DNA from: Candidatus Rokuibacteriota bacterium
GTDB taxonomy: Bacteria > Methylomirabilota > Methylomirabilia > Rokubacteriales > CSP1-6
Direction: 5' to 3'
DNA: 38,737 nucleotides
Assembly (NCBI GenBank): GCA_003220435.1
Contig: QHSL01000009.1
Coordinates: forward strand, 1 to 38,737
In this document: positions 10,644 to 18,032 of the stretch, piece after piece
Position numbering within the stretch: the stretch's first letter is position 1
How the letters are laid out: each line of letters opens with the position of its first letter
Program-made: the position numbers and the translations under genes
The notes under the pieces: model-generated
What the model was told of the DNA's origin: nothing
The model's input: the letters and a program-made list of their open reading frames with translations, nothing else
Databases searched by the model: none

Positions 10644-11639
10644 TCAGGCCGACGGTGTGGCGGCCTTCGCGCGGCGGCGCCGCTCGCGACGGCGCTCGCG
10701 GAGCGGAACGTAGACGAACGCCAGCCGCCGGCGGATGACGTTGCGCAGCCTGCGGCCGAGCGGCACACGCAGCGGCTCGAACGGCCGGTACGGATACGCG
10801 ACGGCCTCTTGCGCGCCGAGCTTCTCGATCCACAGCGTGGGGTTGCGTTCCATGCCGAGGGCAGCCTCGATCGGATGCGGCCGACGGCCTGGGGACAGCG
10901 CGAGCCGACCGCCACCCCACGGCCGCACCCGTTCCAGGTAGGCCGAGTCGCGCACCGCCGCGGCCACGCTCCACCACCGGTACGCCTCGCGGTGTGCGAT
11001 CAGGTGCTCGGCCAGCACCCGCTCCTCGCCGAGAGGCTCGGGGATCGTCGCCGCCCCCGACACCACGCGCTCGGGCGCCGCCTCGATGTCGTGAACGTGG
11101 ATGAGCCCGCCCGGCACGACCAGCGGGAAGAGGTTCGCGATGTACCAGGTCGCGAACGGCGCGCTGTGCTCGGAGTCGATGAAGAGGAATCCGATGCCGC
11201 TGACCCGACCGTCACGGCGCCACCGCTCGTAGACCTGGGGCAGCATGTCCCGCACGTCGCCGACGACGACCTCGCTCCGGTGACCGAGCCCGGCCCGGCG
11301 AACGGTGGAGCGGGCCAGGTGCCCGTAGACCGGGTCGAGCTCGAACGAGATCACCTTGCCTCGACCGTTGTCCTCCAGGGCGGCGGCGATGTGCAGCGTG
11401 GACCAGCCGCGCTTCGGCGAGAGCTCGAAGACGAGCTCGGGCGCGGCGTGGCGGACCATGAGGTAGAGGAGGCGGCGCTCCTCGCCGGCGTACGACTTGC
11501 CGAGGGTGGCGACCAGCGGGTCGAACCGTTCGAGGCGCGCGATTCCGTCGGCGAACCTGGCGTAGAGCTCGGCCGCCAGGTCGGACCCCCACGGTCCGGA
11601 TGGCCGACGAGCGGATGGGTCGCCGGGCGCCGCGATCAC
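10644..11639 (-). CDS. Class I SAM-dependent methyltransferase (Methyltransf_24-like)
   Basis: About 331 residues. The SAM-binding core is visible: ELVFELSPKRGWSTLHIA (motif I region), KVISFELDPVYG (acidic end of strand 2), EVVVGDVRDMLP (motif II), and IGFLFIDSEHSAPFA with GGLIHVHDIE, typical of the Methyltransf_24 group, which often includes sugar or cell-surface metabolite modifiers. The C-terminal 90 residues are basic (RRRLAFVYVPLRERRRERRRR) and belong to no domain I know. GTG 11639 is chosen because a TACACT box lies 6 nt upstream, as for other genes here; TTG 11657 would add six residues. The target is unknown. Confidence 0.75.
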   Translation of the reverse strand: MIAAPGDPSARRPSGPWGSDLAAELYARFADGIARLERFDPLVATLGKSYAGEERRLLYLMVRHAAPELVFELSPKRGWSTLHIAAALEDNGRGKVISFELDPVYGHLARSTVRRAGLGHRSEVVVGDVRDMLPQVYERWRRDGRVSGIGFLFIDSEHSAPFATWYIANLFPLVVPGGLIHVHDIEAAPERVVSGAATIPEPLGEERVLAEHLIAHREAYRWWSVAAAVRDSAYLERVRPWGGGRLALSPGRRPHPIEAALGMERNPTLWIEKLGAQEAVAYPYRPFEPLRVPLGRRLRNVIRRRLAFVYVPLRERRRERRRRAKAATPSA

Positions 11640-11645
11640 CGGGCG

Positions 11646-11651
11646 AGTGTA
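11646..11651 (-). promoter_or_regulatory. -10-like box 6 nt before the methyltransferase GTG
   Basis: TACACT on the minus strand, then 6 nt, then GTG 11639. This spacing matches the boxes at 13404 and 20105 and suggests a leaderless mRNA. It decides the start choice for this gene. Confidence 0.4.
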
Positions 11652-11682
11652 CTGCAATCCGCGCGATGCGAGCCGGCCGCCC

Positions 11683-12492
11683 TCAGCGTGAGAAGAACTC
11701 GAGCATCAGCCGATTGACGTCCGCGGCGTTCTCGTACGCCGACCAGTGGCCGGCCGCTGGAATCCGGTGCACGTCGAGGTCGCCCACGGCCTCGCGGATC
11801 TCGCTGATCAAGAGATTCGACGGCCGGAACGGAGAGTCGTCGCGCTCGCCCCACAGCAGTCGAATCCGACACCCCGCCTCGCTCCGGCCGAGCTGAGCGA
11901 GGTCGCGCAGAAGCGTGCCGCCGCCGCTCACCTTGCGGCTGTCGAAGCGGGCACGCCGGACGCACTCGGCCTGGATGTCCACCGCTTCGTCGGTCACGCT
12001 CGCCGGATCGCTGAGCATGTTGACGAGCAGGTTGTGGCGGCAGACCTCGCGGAAGAGCCGCGGGTCATCGCCCGCCTCCCGGTAGCTCCGGGTCGGCCGC
12101 TCGGCGAAGCGACGTGACGGAAACCCGCCGGGCGAGACCAGGCAGAGATGCGTGACGCGCGGGGCCAGCCGACGCGCGAGATTCGCGGCGATGGCGCCGC
12201 CGAACGAGAACCCGGCCAGCCGCAGCGGGGCGTTGCCCGGGAACAACTCGAGGAACAGACCGTGCACGAGGTCGAGATACGCCGGGCCGGTCGTCTCGCG
12301 CGGGACGGGCGCCGAGTCGCCGTACGACGGGTGATCGAGCGCGTGCATCGTGAAGCGCGTCGAGAGCGGCTCGATGTTGCGGATCCAGTGTTTCCACGAC
12401 CCCATGCCCCCGTGGAACAGGACGAGGTCGGGACCGCTCCCGCTGCGGCGCACCATCATCCGCGGCGTCGAGCCTGATTGTAGGGTCCTCAC
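11683..12492 (-). CDS. Alpha/beta-fold hydrolase
   Basis: 269 residues of a standard alpha/beta hydrolase: oxyanion strand LVLFHGGMGSWKHW, nucleophile elbow LAGFSFGG (Ser), a late strand IRLLWGERDD with the catalytic Asp, and the catalytic His in IPAAGHWSAYENA. The HGGMGSWxHW signature resembles meta-cleavage-product hydrolases and other C-C or ester hydrolases of the family. GTG 12492 lies 2 bp after the stop of the upstream LLM gene, which suggests translational coupling; an ATG pair at 12459/12456 would drop the first beta strand. The neighbouring flavin oxidoreductase suggests a shared catabolic route, for example opening of an oxidised ring or ester; this is inference. Confidence 0.85.
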   Translation of the reverse strand: MRTLQSGSTPRMMVRRSGSGPDLVLFHGGMGSWKHWIRNIEPLSTRFTMHALDHPSYGDSAPVPRETTGPAYLDLVHGLFLELFPGNAPLRLAGFSFGGAIAANLARRLAPRVTHLCLVSPGGFPSRRFAERPTRSYREAGDDPRLFREVCRHNLLVNMLSDPASVTDEAVDIQAECVRRARFDSRKVSGGGTLLRDLAQLGRSEAGCRIRLLWGERDDSPFRPSNLLISEIREAVGDLDVHRIPAAGHWSAYENAADVNRLMLEFFSR

Positions 12493-12494
12493 GG

Positions 12495-13394
12495 TCAGGC
12501 GAGCCCGGGTCGCACGCGCTCGGCGAACAGGGCGAGCTGCTCGTCGAGCTCGCGACCGTCGGCGGCGAGGAACTCGATGACGAGGTGCTCGACGCCGAGG
12601 CTGGCAAGCTCTCGAATCTGATCGACCAGCGCGGCCGGCTCGCCGGCGAGCACGCGCCCGGCGTGGGTGGACGTCGGCGCGCTCTGGCCCGGTCGCAGGA
12701 TGCGGACGTCGTTGCGCAGGGTGAGCGCCGGAGGCACTCTCCGGCCGCGCGCCTCGCAGAGCCGCGCGATCTCGGCACACCCCGCCCGCAGCTCGTCGGG
12801 CGCGCGATTGATCGGATGCCAGGCGGCGCCGAACTGCACGGCGCGGCGCAGCGAGGCGCGGCCGTGGCCGCCGACCCAGATCGGCGGGTGCGGCTTCTGC
12901 AGGGGCTTGGGCTCGAAGGTGAGCCCGCTGAACCGCGTGTACTTGCCCGAGAACGACGGCTCGCGCTTCGTCCACAGCTCCTGCATCGCGCTCAGGTATT
13001 CGTCGGTCACCGCGCCCCGCTCGGCAAACGGCACGCCGAGCATCGCGCTCTCGGCGGCCACCCAGCCGGCGCCGATCCCCAGCACGACCCGGCCACCGCT
13101 CAGCGCGTCGAGCGAGGAGATCATCTTGGCGGTGACGACCGCGTTGCGGTAGGGGACGATGAGCACGGTCGTCCCGAGCCGGACCCGGCGCGTCGCTCCG
13201 GCCGCCACCGCGAGCGTTACCAGCGGATCGAAGACGGTCTCGCCGAAATTCTTCACGTTGGCGTGCGGCACCACCACGTGATCGCTGACCCAGAGGGAGT
13301 CGTAGCCGAGCTGCTCGGCCCGCACGGCGGTGGACCGGATGATGTCGGGCGTGGCCAGGTGACGGCAGTTGGGGATCCAGACCCCGAAGTTCAT
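12495..13394 (-). CDS. LLM-class flavin-dependent oxidoreductase (luciferase-like/F420-type)
   Basis: 299 residues of the luciferase-like TIM barrel. It begins MNFGVWIPN, then RAEQLGYDSLWVSDHVV, VRLGTTVLIVPYRNAV, LSGGRVVLGIGAGWVAAE, and PHPPIWVGGHGRASLRRAVQ, all hallmarks of the TIGR03619-like F420/FMN-dependent branch. Such enzymes use reduced F420 or FMN to oxidise or reduce small molecules. It overlaps nothing, and the alpha/beta hydrolase begins 2 bp after its stop, so the two form an operon. No ribosome site is seen; a TATAGT box sits 7 nt before ATG 13394, inside a 21-bp gap shared with the divergent aminotransferase. Confidence 0.88.
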   Translation of the reverse strand: MNFGVWIPNCRHLATPDIIRSTAVRAEQLGYDSLWVSDHVVVPHANVKNFGETVFDPLVTLAVAAGATRRVRLGTTVLIVPYRNAVVTAKMISSLDALSGGRVVLGIGAGWVAAESAMLGVPFAERGAVTDEYLSAMQELWTKREPSFSGKYTRFSGLTFEPKPLQKPHPPIWVGGHGRASLRRAVQFGAAWHPINRAPDELRAGCAEIARLCEARGRRVPPALTLRNDVRILRPGQSAPTSTHAGRVLAGEPAALVDQIRELASLGVEHLVIEFLAADGRELDEQLALFAERVRPGLA

Positions 13395-13401
13395 CGCGTC
13401 G

Positions 13402-13409
13402 ACTATACT
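13402..13409. promoter_or_regulatory. Overlapping bidirectional -10 boxes between LLM and aminotransferase genes
   Basis: The 8-bp core ACTATACT gives TATACT on the plus strand (13404-13409), 6 nt before GTG 13416, and TATAGT on the minus strand (13402-13407), 7 nt before ATG 13394. One AT core could thus serve both divergent genes, each with a leaderless message. No clear -35 is seen on either side. Confidence 0.55.
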
Positions 13410-13415
13410 CCGAAC

Positions 13416-14591
13416 GTGATCGTCTCCAAGGCCGTGACCGACAACCTGTCGCGGGCGTCGTGGATTCGCCGCATGTTCGAGGAGGGCGCACGCCTCAAGC
13501 AGGAGCGCGGCGCCGACAAGGTCTTCGACTTCACCCTGGGCAACCCGGAGGTCGAGCCGCCGCCGGCGGTGCTGGCCGCGGCGCGCCGGGTGCTCGACAG
13601 CGACAAGCCCCACCTGCATGCGTACATGCCGAATGCCGGCTACCCGAAAGTGCGCGAGGCGGTGGCCGGGCGGCTGGGCGCGGCCACCGGGCTGCCGTAC
13701 ACCGCGAACCACGTCCTGATGACCGTGGGCGCCGGCGCCGCGCTCAACACCGTGCTGAAGGCGCTGCTCGATCCGGGCGACGAGGTGCTCACGGTGGCGC
13801 CGTTCTTCGCAGAATACGTCTTCTACGCCGAGAACCACGGCGGCAAGCTCGTCGTGGTGCAACCGAAGGCCGATCTCACCCCCGACGTCGCAAGGCTCGA
13901 GGCGGCCATCACGGACCGGACGCGCGCGATTCTGGTGAACTCGCCCAATAACCCGAGCGGCGTCATCTACCCGGCGTCGACGTTCGTCGAGATCGAGGCG
14001 ATGCTCGCGCGCGCCGCGCGGCCGATCGTGCTCGTCAGCGACGAGCCCTATCGCGCCCTCGTCTTCGACGGCGTGCCTGTGCCGGAGGTGGCACCGCTGG
14101 TGACCCGCGCGATCGTCGCGACGTCCTGGTCCAAATCGCTCGCGCTGCCCGGCGAGCGCATCGGCTACCTGGCCTTCTCGCCGCGCATGGCGGAGGCGGC
14201 GGCGCTGTTCGAGGCGTGCACGTTCACCAGCCGGGTCCTCGGCTTCGTGAATGCGCCGGCCCTCTGGCAGTGGGTGGTCGCCGAGGTCGGTGATCAGGTG
14301 ATCGACGTCGCGCCCTATCGCGAGAAGCGCGACCTCATGTACGAGGGGCTGACGCGCATCGGGTACTGCTGCGTGAAGCCGCAGGGCGCGTTCTACGTGT
14401 TCCCGAGGACCCCCATCGACGACGACGTGGCCTTCGTCCGCCTGCTGGCCGAGGAGGGCGTGCTGACCGTCCCCGGCTCCGGCTTCGGGATGCCCGGCCA
14501 CATCCGCATCTCGCTCACCGTCGAGCGTGACACCGTCGTGCGCGCGCTCCCCGGCTTCGAGCGCGCCTTCCGCAAAGCCCAGGCGACATAG
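13416..14591 (+). CDS. Pyridoxal-phosphate aminotransferase, class I/II
   Basis: 391 residues of fold-type I aminotransferase. Visible landmarks: VFDFTLGNPEVEPP near the N-terminus, LMTVGAGAALNTVLKALLDPGDEV (cofactor phosphate loop), AILVNSPNNPSG (PLP ring Asn), VSDEPYRALVF (PLP Asp/Tyr), SWSKSLALPGERIGYLAF (Schiff-base Lys and phosphate Arg), and the substrate-carboxylate Arg in PGHIRISL. It resembles the aspartate/tyrosine/aromatic group; the exact amino acid is unclear. GTG 13416 is favoured over upstream codons because a TATACT box is 6 nt before it and upstream sequence belongs to the divergent promoter. A RidA gene follows 53 bp downstream, fitting removal of reactive enamines made by PLP enzymes. 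Confidence 0.9.
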   Translation: MIVSKAVTDNLSRASWIRRMFEEGARLKQERGADKVFDFTLGNPEVEPPPAVLAAARRVLDSDKPHLHAYMPNAGYPKVREAVAGRLGAATGLPYTANHVLMTVGAGAALNTVLKALLDPGDEVLTVAPFFAEYVFYAENHGGKLVVVQPKADLTPDVARLEAAITDRTRAILVNSPNNPSGVIYPASTFVEIEAMLARAARPIVLVSDEPYRALVFDGVPVPEVAPLVTRAIVATSWSKSLALPGERIGYLAFSPRMAEAAALFEACTFTSRVLGFVNAPALWQWVVAEVGDQVIDVAPYREKRDLMYEGLTRIGYCCVKPQGAFYVFPRTPIDDDVAFVRLLAEEGVLTVPGSGFGMPGHIRISLTVERDTVVRALPGFERAFRKAQAT

Positions 14592-14644
14592 TGCGCGACC
14601 AACCCCCGCCGGCCGAGGCGCGGCGATCAATGAGGAGAGACGCC

Positions 14645-15043
14645 ATGAAGATGCAGCGCGTGACCAGCCCGAAGCTGCAGGAGCCCGCGGCCGGAACCTG
14701 GTCGAACTGCCGGGTCTACGGCAACCAGTTCTTCATCGCGGGCATGACCGCCGGCGACGGCAAGGGTGGGCTATTCGGTGATGGCTCGACGTACAGCCAG
14801 GCCAAGGAGACGTTCACCAAGATCAAGCACCTCGTCGAGGCCGCCGGCGGGAAGATGAACGACGTCATCCGCGTCGACATCTACGTGATCGACATCAAGC
14901 AGCGAGAAGAGGTGTGGAAGGCGCGCCGCGAGTTCTTCAGCGGCGACTTCCCGACCTCGACGCTCGTGGAGGTCCGCGCGCTCGCGACGCCTCAGCTGCT
15001 GGTCGAGGTGAACGCCACCGGGTTCATCGGCGGCAGCAGCTGA
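14645..15043 (+). CDS. RidA family protein (reactive enamine/imine deaminase)
   Basis: 132 residues of the YjgF/YER057c/UK114 fold. RidA proteins hydrolyse 2-aminoacrylate-like enamines released by PLP enzymes, protecting other enzymes from damage. Conserved parts: FIAGMTAGD, YSQAKETFTKIKHLVEAAGG, DVIRVDIYVIDI, and TSTLVEVRALATPQLLVEV, in which the Arg corresponds to the carboxylate-binding Arg105 of RidA. The start ATG 14645 has GAGGAGA at 14632-14638, a good ribosome site, in contrast to the upstream aminotransferase. The position just after a PLP aminotransferase supports a role in the same route. Confidence 0.88.
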   Translation: MKMQRVTSPKLQEPAAGTWSNCRVYGNQFFIAGMTAGDGKGGLFGDGSTYSQAKETFTKIKHLVEAAGGKMNDVIRVDIYVIDIKQREEVWKARREFFSGDFPTSTLVEVRALATPQLLVEVNATGFIGGSS

Positions 15044-15075
15044 GGCGCCGCGGCAGGCGCTGAGAAGTCGCCCGT

Positions 15076-15615
15076 CTAGCCGACCTTTGCCGCCGCGGCG
15101 GGGCTCGGGATGCCCGCGCCCATGTACATCCGGCGGATCGACACCTCGTTGCGCATCTGCAGGCGCGCGTCGTCGTCGTTCAAGTTCCGCGTGAAGCAGC
15201 AGAACTCCAGCTGGAGCCCGTTGGGGTCCTTGAAATAGATCGACTTGGCCCAGTCGTGGTCGACCACGTCCGTCACCTCGACGCCGCGGGCGATCAGCTC
15301 GTTGCGCTTCTCGACCAGCGCCGCCTCCGAGCCCGCCTCGAAGGCGAAGTGGTAGAAGGCGTTCGGCACGCCGAGCCCGCGGTTGATGCCGGCCTCGTAG
15401 TGCGCCGGCACGTCCGGCACCCCGCGCGCTTCCATGAAGGCCAGCAGCTGATCGCGCCCGGTGTCGAAGAAGATGTGGCGGATCTGCCCACCCTCCTTGA
15501 CCTTCAGGATGTCGCAGCGCACCGCCTTGAACTTCAGGACGTTCTCGTAGAAGTCCCGGGTCTTGTCCAGATCCAGCGTCGACAGGCCGACGTGCGAGAA
15601 CCCTCGGTTCGTCAT
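15076..15615 (-). CDS. VOC family protein (glyoxalase/extradiol dioxygenase fold)
   Basis: 179 residues with paired beta-alpha-beta-beta-beta modules. Likely metal ligands are the His in GFSHVGLSTLD, the His in YHFAF and the Glu in GLQLEFCCF; a ligand set of this kind is typical of VOC enzymes such as glyoxalase, epimerases and extradiol dioxygenases. A 35-residue C-terminal extension (ARLQMRNEVSIRRMYMGAG) is outside the fold. A ribosome site AAAGGAGA precedes ATG 15615. It is the last gene of the hydantoinase operon, 35 bp after the second VOC gene. The reaction is not identified; isomerising or cleaving a product of the hydantoinase-like enzyme is possible. Confidence 0.82.
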   Translation of the reverse strand: MTNRGFSHVGLSTLDLDKTRDFYENVLKFKAVRCDILKVKEGGQIRHIFFDTGRDQLLAFMEARGVPDVPAHYEAGINRGLGVPNAFYHFAFEAGSEAALVEKRNELIARGVEVTDVVDHDWAKSIYFKDPNGLQLEFCCFTRNLNDDDARLQMRNEVSIRRMYMGAGIPSPAAAAKVG

Positions 15616-15650
15616 CTCATGTCTCCTTTGTTCATCGCGGCGAGCCCGAG

Positions 15651-16040
15651 CTACCTCCGCTCGAGCAACTCGATCCTGACATTGTCGGGCGCCTGGACGA
15701 AGGCGATCTTGACGCCGGGCCGGATCGTGCGCGGCTCCATCATGAAGCTGGCGCCTCGACGCTTGAGCTCGGCCACCGCGATGTCCATGTCGTCCACGCG
15801 CAGCCCGAAGTGGTCGAGACCGACGTAGGGCTCCGCCGGAGCCGGCGGCACGGCGGCGTCGGCCGCCACCGGCGCGATGAAGATCGTCAGCCCGTTCAGG
15901 TCCAGGTCGGTGCGGGGCCGGCCGTCAGACTGGATCGACTCGACGATCTTCGCGTCGAACATCTGGTGGTAGTACTCGGCGGTCTTCTTCACGTCCCGGC
16001 TGCGCAGGTGCATGTGGTCGTACCGGTAAGTCGGCGGCAT
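15651..16040 (-). CDS. VOC family protein, single short copy
   Basis: 129 residues, one VOC module pair. DHMHLRSRDVKKTAEYYHQMF opens the first half, GLDHFGLRVDDMDIAVAELK opens the second, and PDNVRIELLERR gives the last Glu ligand. This is the lactoylglutathione-lyase/bleomycin-resistance-like layout. AGGAGG lies just before ATG 16040. It starts 15 bp after the hydantoinase B gene and precedes another VOC gene, so the two probably act with HyuA/HyuB. Substrate unknown. Confidence 0.82.
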   Translation of the reverse strand: MPPTYRYDHMHLRSRDVKKTAEYYHQMFDAKIVESIQSDGRPRTDLDLNGLTIFIAPVAADAAVPPAPAEPYVGLDHFGLRVDDMDIAVAELKRRGASFMMEPRTIRPGVKIAFVQAPDNVRIELLERR

Positions 16041-16055
16041 CGCCGTCCTCCTCTG

Positions 16056-18032
16056 TCACTTGAGCCCCATCGAGCCACGGAGATTGTGCCACAGTCCGAC
16101 GAGCTCGTCCGAAGTCACCGGCCGCTGGGCGGCGAGCCCGTCGATCCGGGCGTAGAGCTTGCGGCGCACGTACGCGCGGTAGGGCGCGGGCAACCCCATC
16201 AGCAGCTCGACGAACGCATCTTGGAGGTCCGGCGGCCAGCGGCGCTCGTGCTCGCGGCGCGCAGGTCCGAAGTCAAACGGCGCGTCGGCGCCGGCGCCGG
16301 ACCCCGTCCGCCTCAGCGCGGCTGTCGCCTCCTCGTCGACCCGATCGTCTCGGATCACCACGCCGTACGCGTCGCGCGCGTGCTCGCGGGAGACGAGCCC
16401 GGCCACGACGTCGTCGAGCACGCGCGCCGGCGGGCGCTGGAAGCGGTCGCCGTGACCGCCGCCGCCGGGAGTGCGGACGCTGAGCACGTCCCCGGGCTCG
16501 AGCGAGAGGACGTCGATCTTCGAGAGGGGCCGCTCGTCGGCGGTGCCGGGGTTCAACATCACGCTCCCGGTCGCCGCGGCCGAGCCGCCGGACACGCCCC
16601 AGGGCGCGAAGCGCAGCCGCTCCATCCCGCGCGCGGTCACGATCCCCTCGGGACGGAACACCTGGAAGTCGAGGCGAACACCGAAGCCGCCGCGGAACCG
16701 TCCGGGGCCGGCCGAGTTCGGCACCAGGTGGTAGCGCCGCACGACGATCGGCACCTCGGCCTCGAGCGTCTCGGCCGGCGTCGTTTTCAAAAATCCGAGC
16801 GAGGCGTCGCAGCCGTCGACGCCGTCGCGGCCCGGGCGGCCACCGCCCCCGCCGATCATCGGCTCGATCACGGTCACGTGGCGCCGGCCCGCCTCGGGGT
16901 CCGGGAGCGAGAGCGCGACCATGCAGCCCTGGCCGCCGCTGGCCGCCGGGATGTGGGCGGGCACGGCGCGCGCGAGGGCGCCGAGCACCGCGTCGTAGAT
17001 CCGGAGCACGGTCGCGTAGCGCACGCCGCACGCCGCCGGGAACTTCGGGTTCACCACCGAGCCCTCGGGCAGCGTCATTCGCACGCGCCGAAGCACGCCG
17101 GCGTTCAGCGGGATCGTGCGATCGCGGGTGGCGAAGTAGTTGACCAGCGCGATGGCCATGAACGGGTGCACGCGGCCGGCGGTCGGCACGTTGAGGGCCG
17201 AGGCCACCTGCACGTCGCTGCCGGTGAAGTCCAGGTGGATCTCGCCGTCGCCGATCGTGAGCGCGACCTTCAGCCGGATCGGAATGTCCGTCGCGACGTC
17301 GTCCTCTATATAGTCCACGAACTCGTAGCGGCCGGCCGGCATGCGGCGGATGAGCGCCTCGACTTTGCGTGCCGCGTAGTCGATCAGGTCGTCCATCGCC
17401 TTGTCGACGGTGTCGGGCCCGAAGCGCCGGATGAGCTCGTGCATCCTCCGCTCGCCCGTGGTGAGCCCGGCCAACAGCGCCTGCAGATCGCCCCAGTTCT
17501 GCTCGGGGATGCGGCAGTTGGCCAGGATCACGTCGAGCAGGTCGCGGTTGACCGCGCCGCGCACGAAGAGCTTCTTGGGCGGCAGCCGCAGCCCTTCCTG
17601 GAAGATCTCGGACGCGCGCGGCGAGATGCTGGCGGGCACCATCCCGCCCACGTCCGAGCTGTGCAGGAAGCCGGCGCCGTACGCCACGAGCCGCCCATCC
17701 CAGAAGATCGGACGGACCAGATGGATGTCGGGCAGGTGCGTCGCGGCCGCCGCCGAGCCGTACGGGTCGTTGGTGATCACGACGTCGCCGGGCTCGAGCG
17801 GCCCGACCGCCTCCAGCGTCGTCGCGTAGCTGATGCCGCCGAAGCTCGCGACGCCGAGCTCGATCGGGTACGCGAAGAACTCTCCGTTGGGAGTGAGCAG
17901 GCCGCAGGTGAAGTCGGCGGTCTCCTTCACGAACGTCGTGTACGCCGTTCGCTCGACGACGTACGCCATCTCTTCGACGGCGCCCTGCAGATAGTTCCGG
18001 AGGATCTCCACGGTCAGCGCGTCCAGACGCAT
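16056..18032 (-). CDS. hyuB: Hydantoinase/oxoprolinase subunit B (HyuB-like)
   Basis: 658 residues. Features of the HyuB/AcxB family: VEILRNYLQGAVEEMAYV at the N-terminus, GDVVITNDPYGSAAAATHLPD, GFLHSSDVGGMVPASISP, SALNVPTAGRV, GGGGGRPGRDG, and GRFRGGFGVRLDF with TPGGGGHGD at the end. With HyuA it makes an ATP-dependent enzyme that opens cyclic imides or carboxylates ketones (hydantoin, 5-oxoproline, acetone are known substrates of relatives). About 100 C-terminal residues beyond the usual GGGGHGD region (DAYGVVIRDDRVDEEA onward) are within family variation. Its ATG shares one base with the HyuA stop (TGATG), so translation is coupled. Which substrate is used cannot be decided. Confidence 0.92.
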   Translation of the reverse strand: MRLDALTVEILRNYLQGAVEEMAYVVERTAYTTFVKETADFTCGLLTPNGEFFAYPIELGVASFGGISYATTLEAVGPLEPGDVVITNDPYGSAAAATHLPDIHLVRPIFWDGRLVAYGAGFLHSSDVGGMVPASISPRASEIFQEGLRLPPKKLFVRGAVNRDLLDVILANCRIPEQNWGDLQALLAGLTTGERRMHELIRRFGPDTVDKAMDDLIDYAARKVEALIRRMPAGRYEFVDYIEDDVATDIPIRLKVALTIGDGEIHLDFTGSDVQVASALNVPTAGRVHPFMAIALVNYFATRDRTIPLNAGVLRRVRMTLPEGSVVNPKFPAACGVRYATVLRIYDAVLGALARAVPAHIPAASGGQGCMVALSLPDPEAGRRHVTVIEPMIGGGGGRPGRDGVDGCDASLGFLKTTPAETLEAEVPIVVRRYHLVPNSAGPGRFRGGFGVRLDFQVFRPEGIVTARGMERLRFAPWGVSGGSAAATGSVMLNPGTADERPLSKIDVLSLEPGDVLSVRTPGGGGHGDRFQRPPARVLDDVVAGLVSREHARDAYGVVIRDDRVDEEATAALRRTGSGAGADAPFDFGPARREHERRWPPDLQDAFVELLMGLPAPYRAYVRRKLYARIDGLAAQRPVTSDELVGLWHNLRGSMGLK

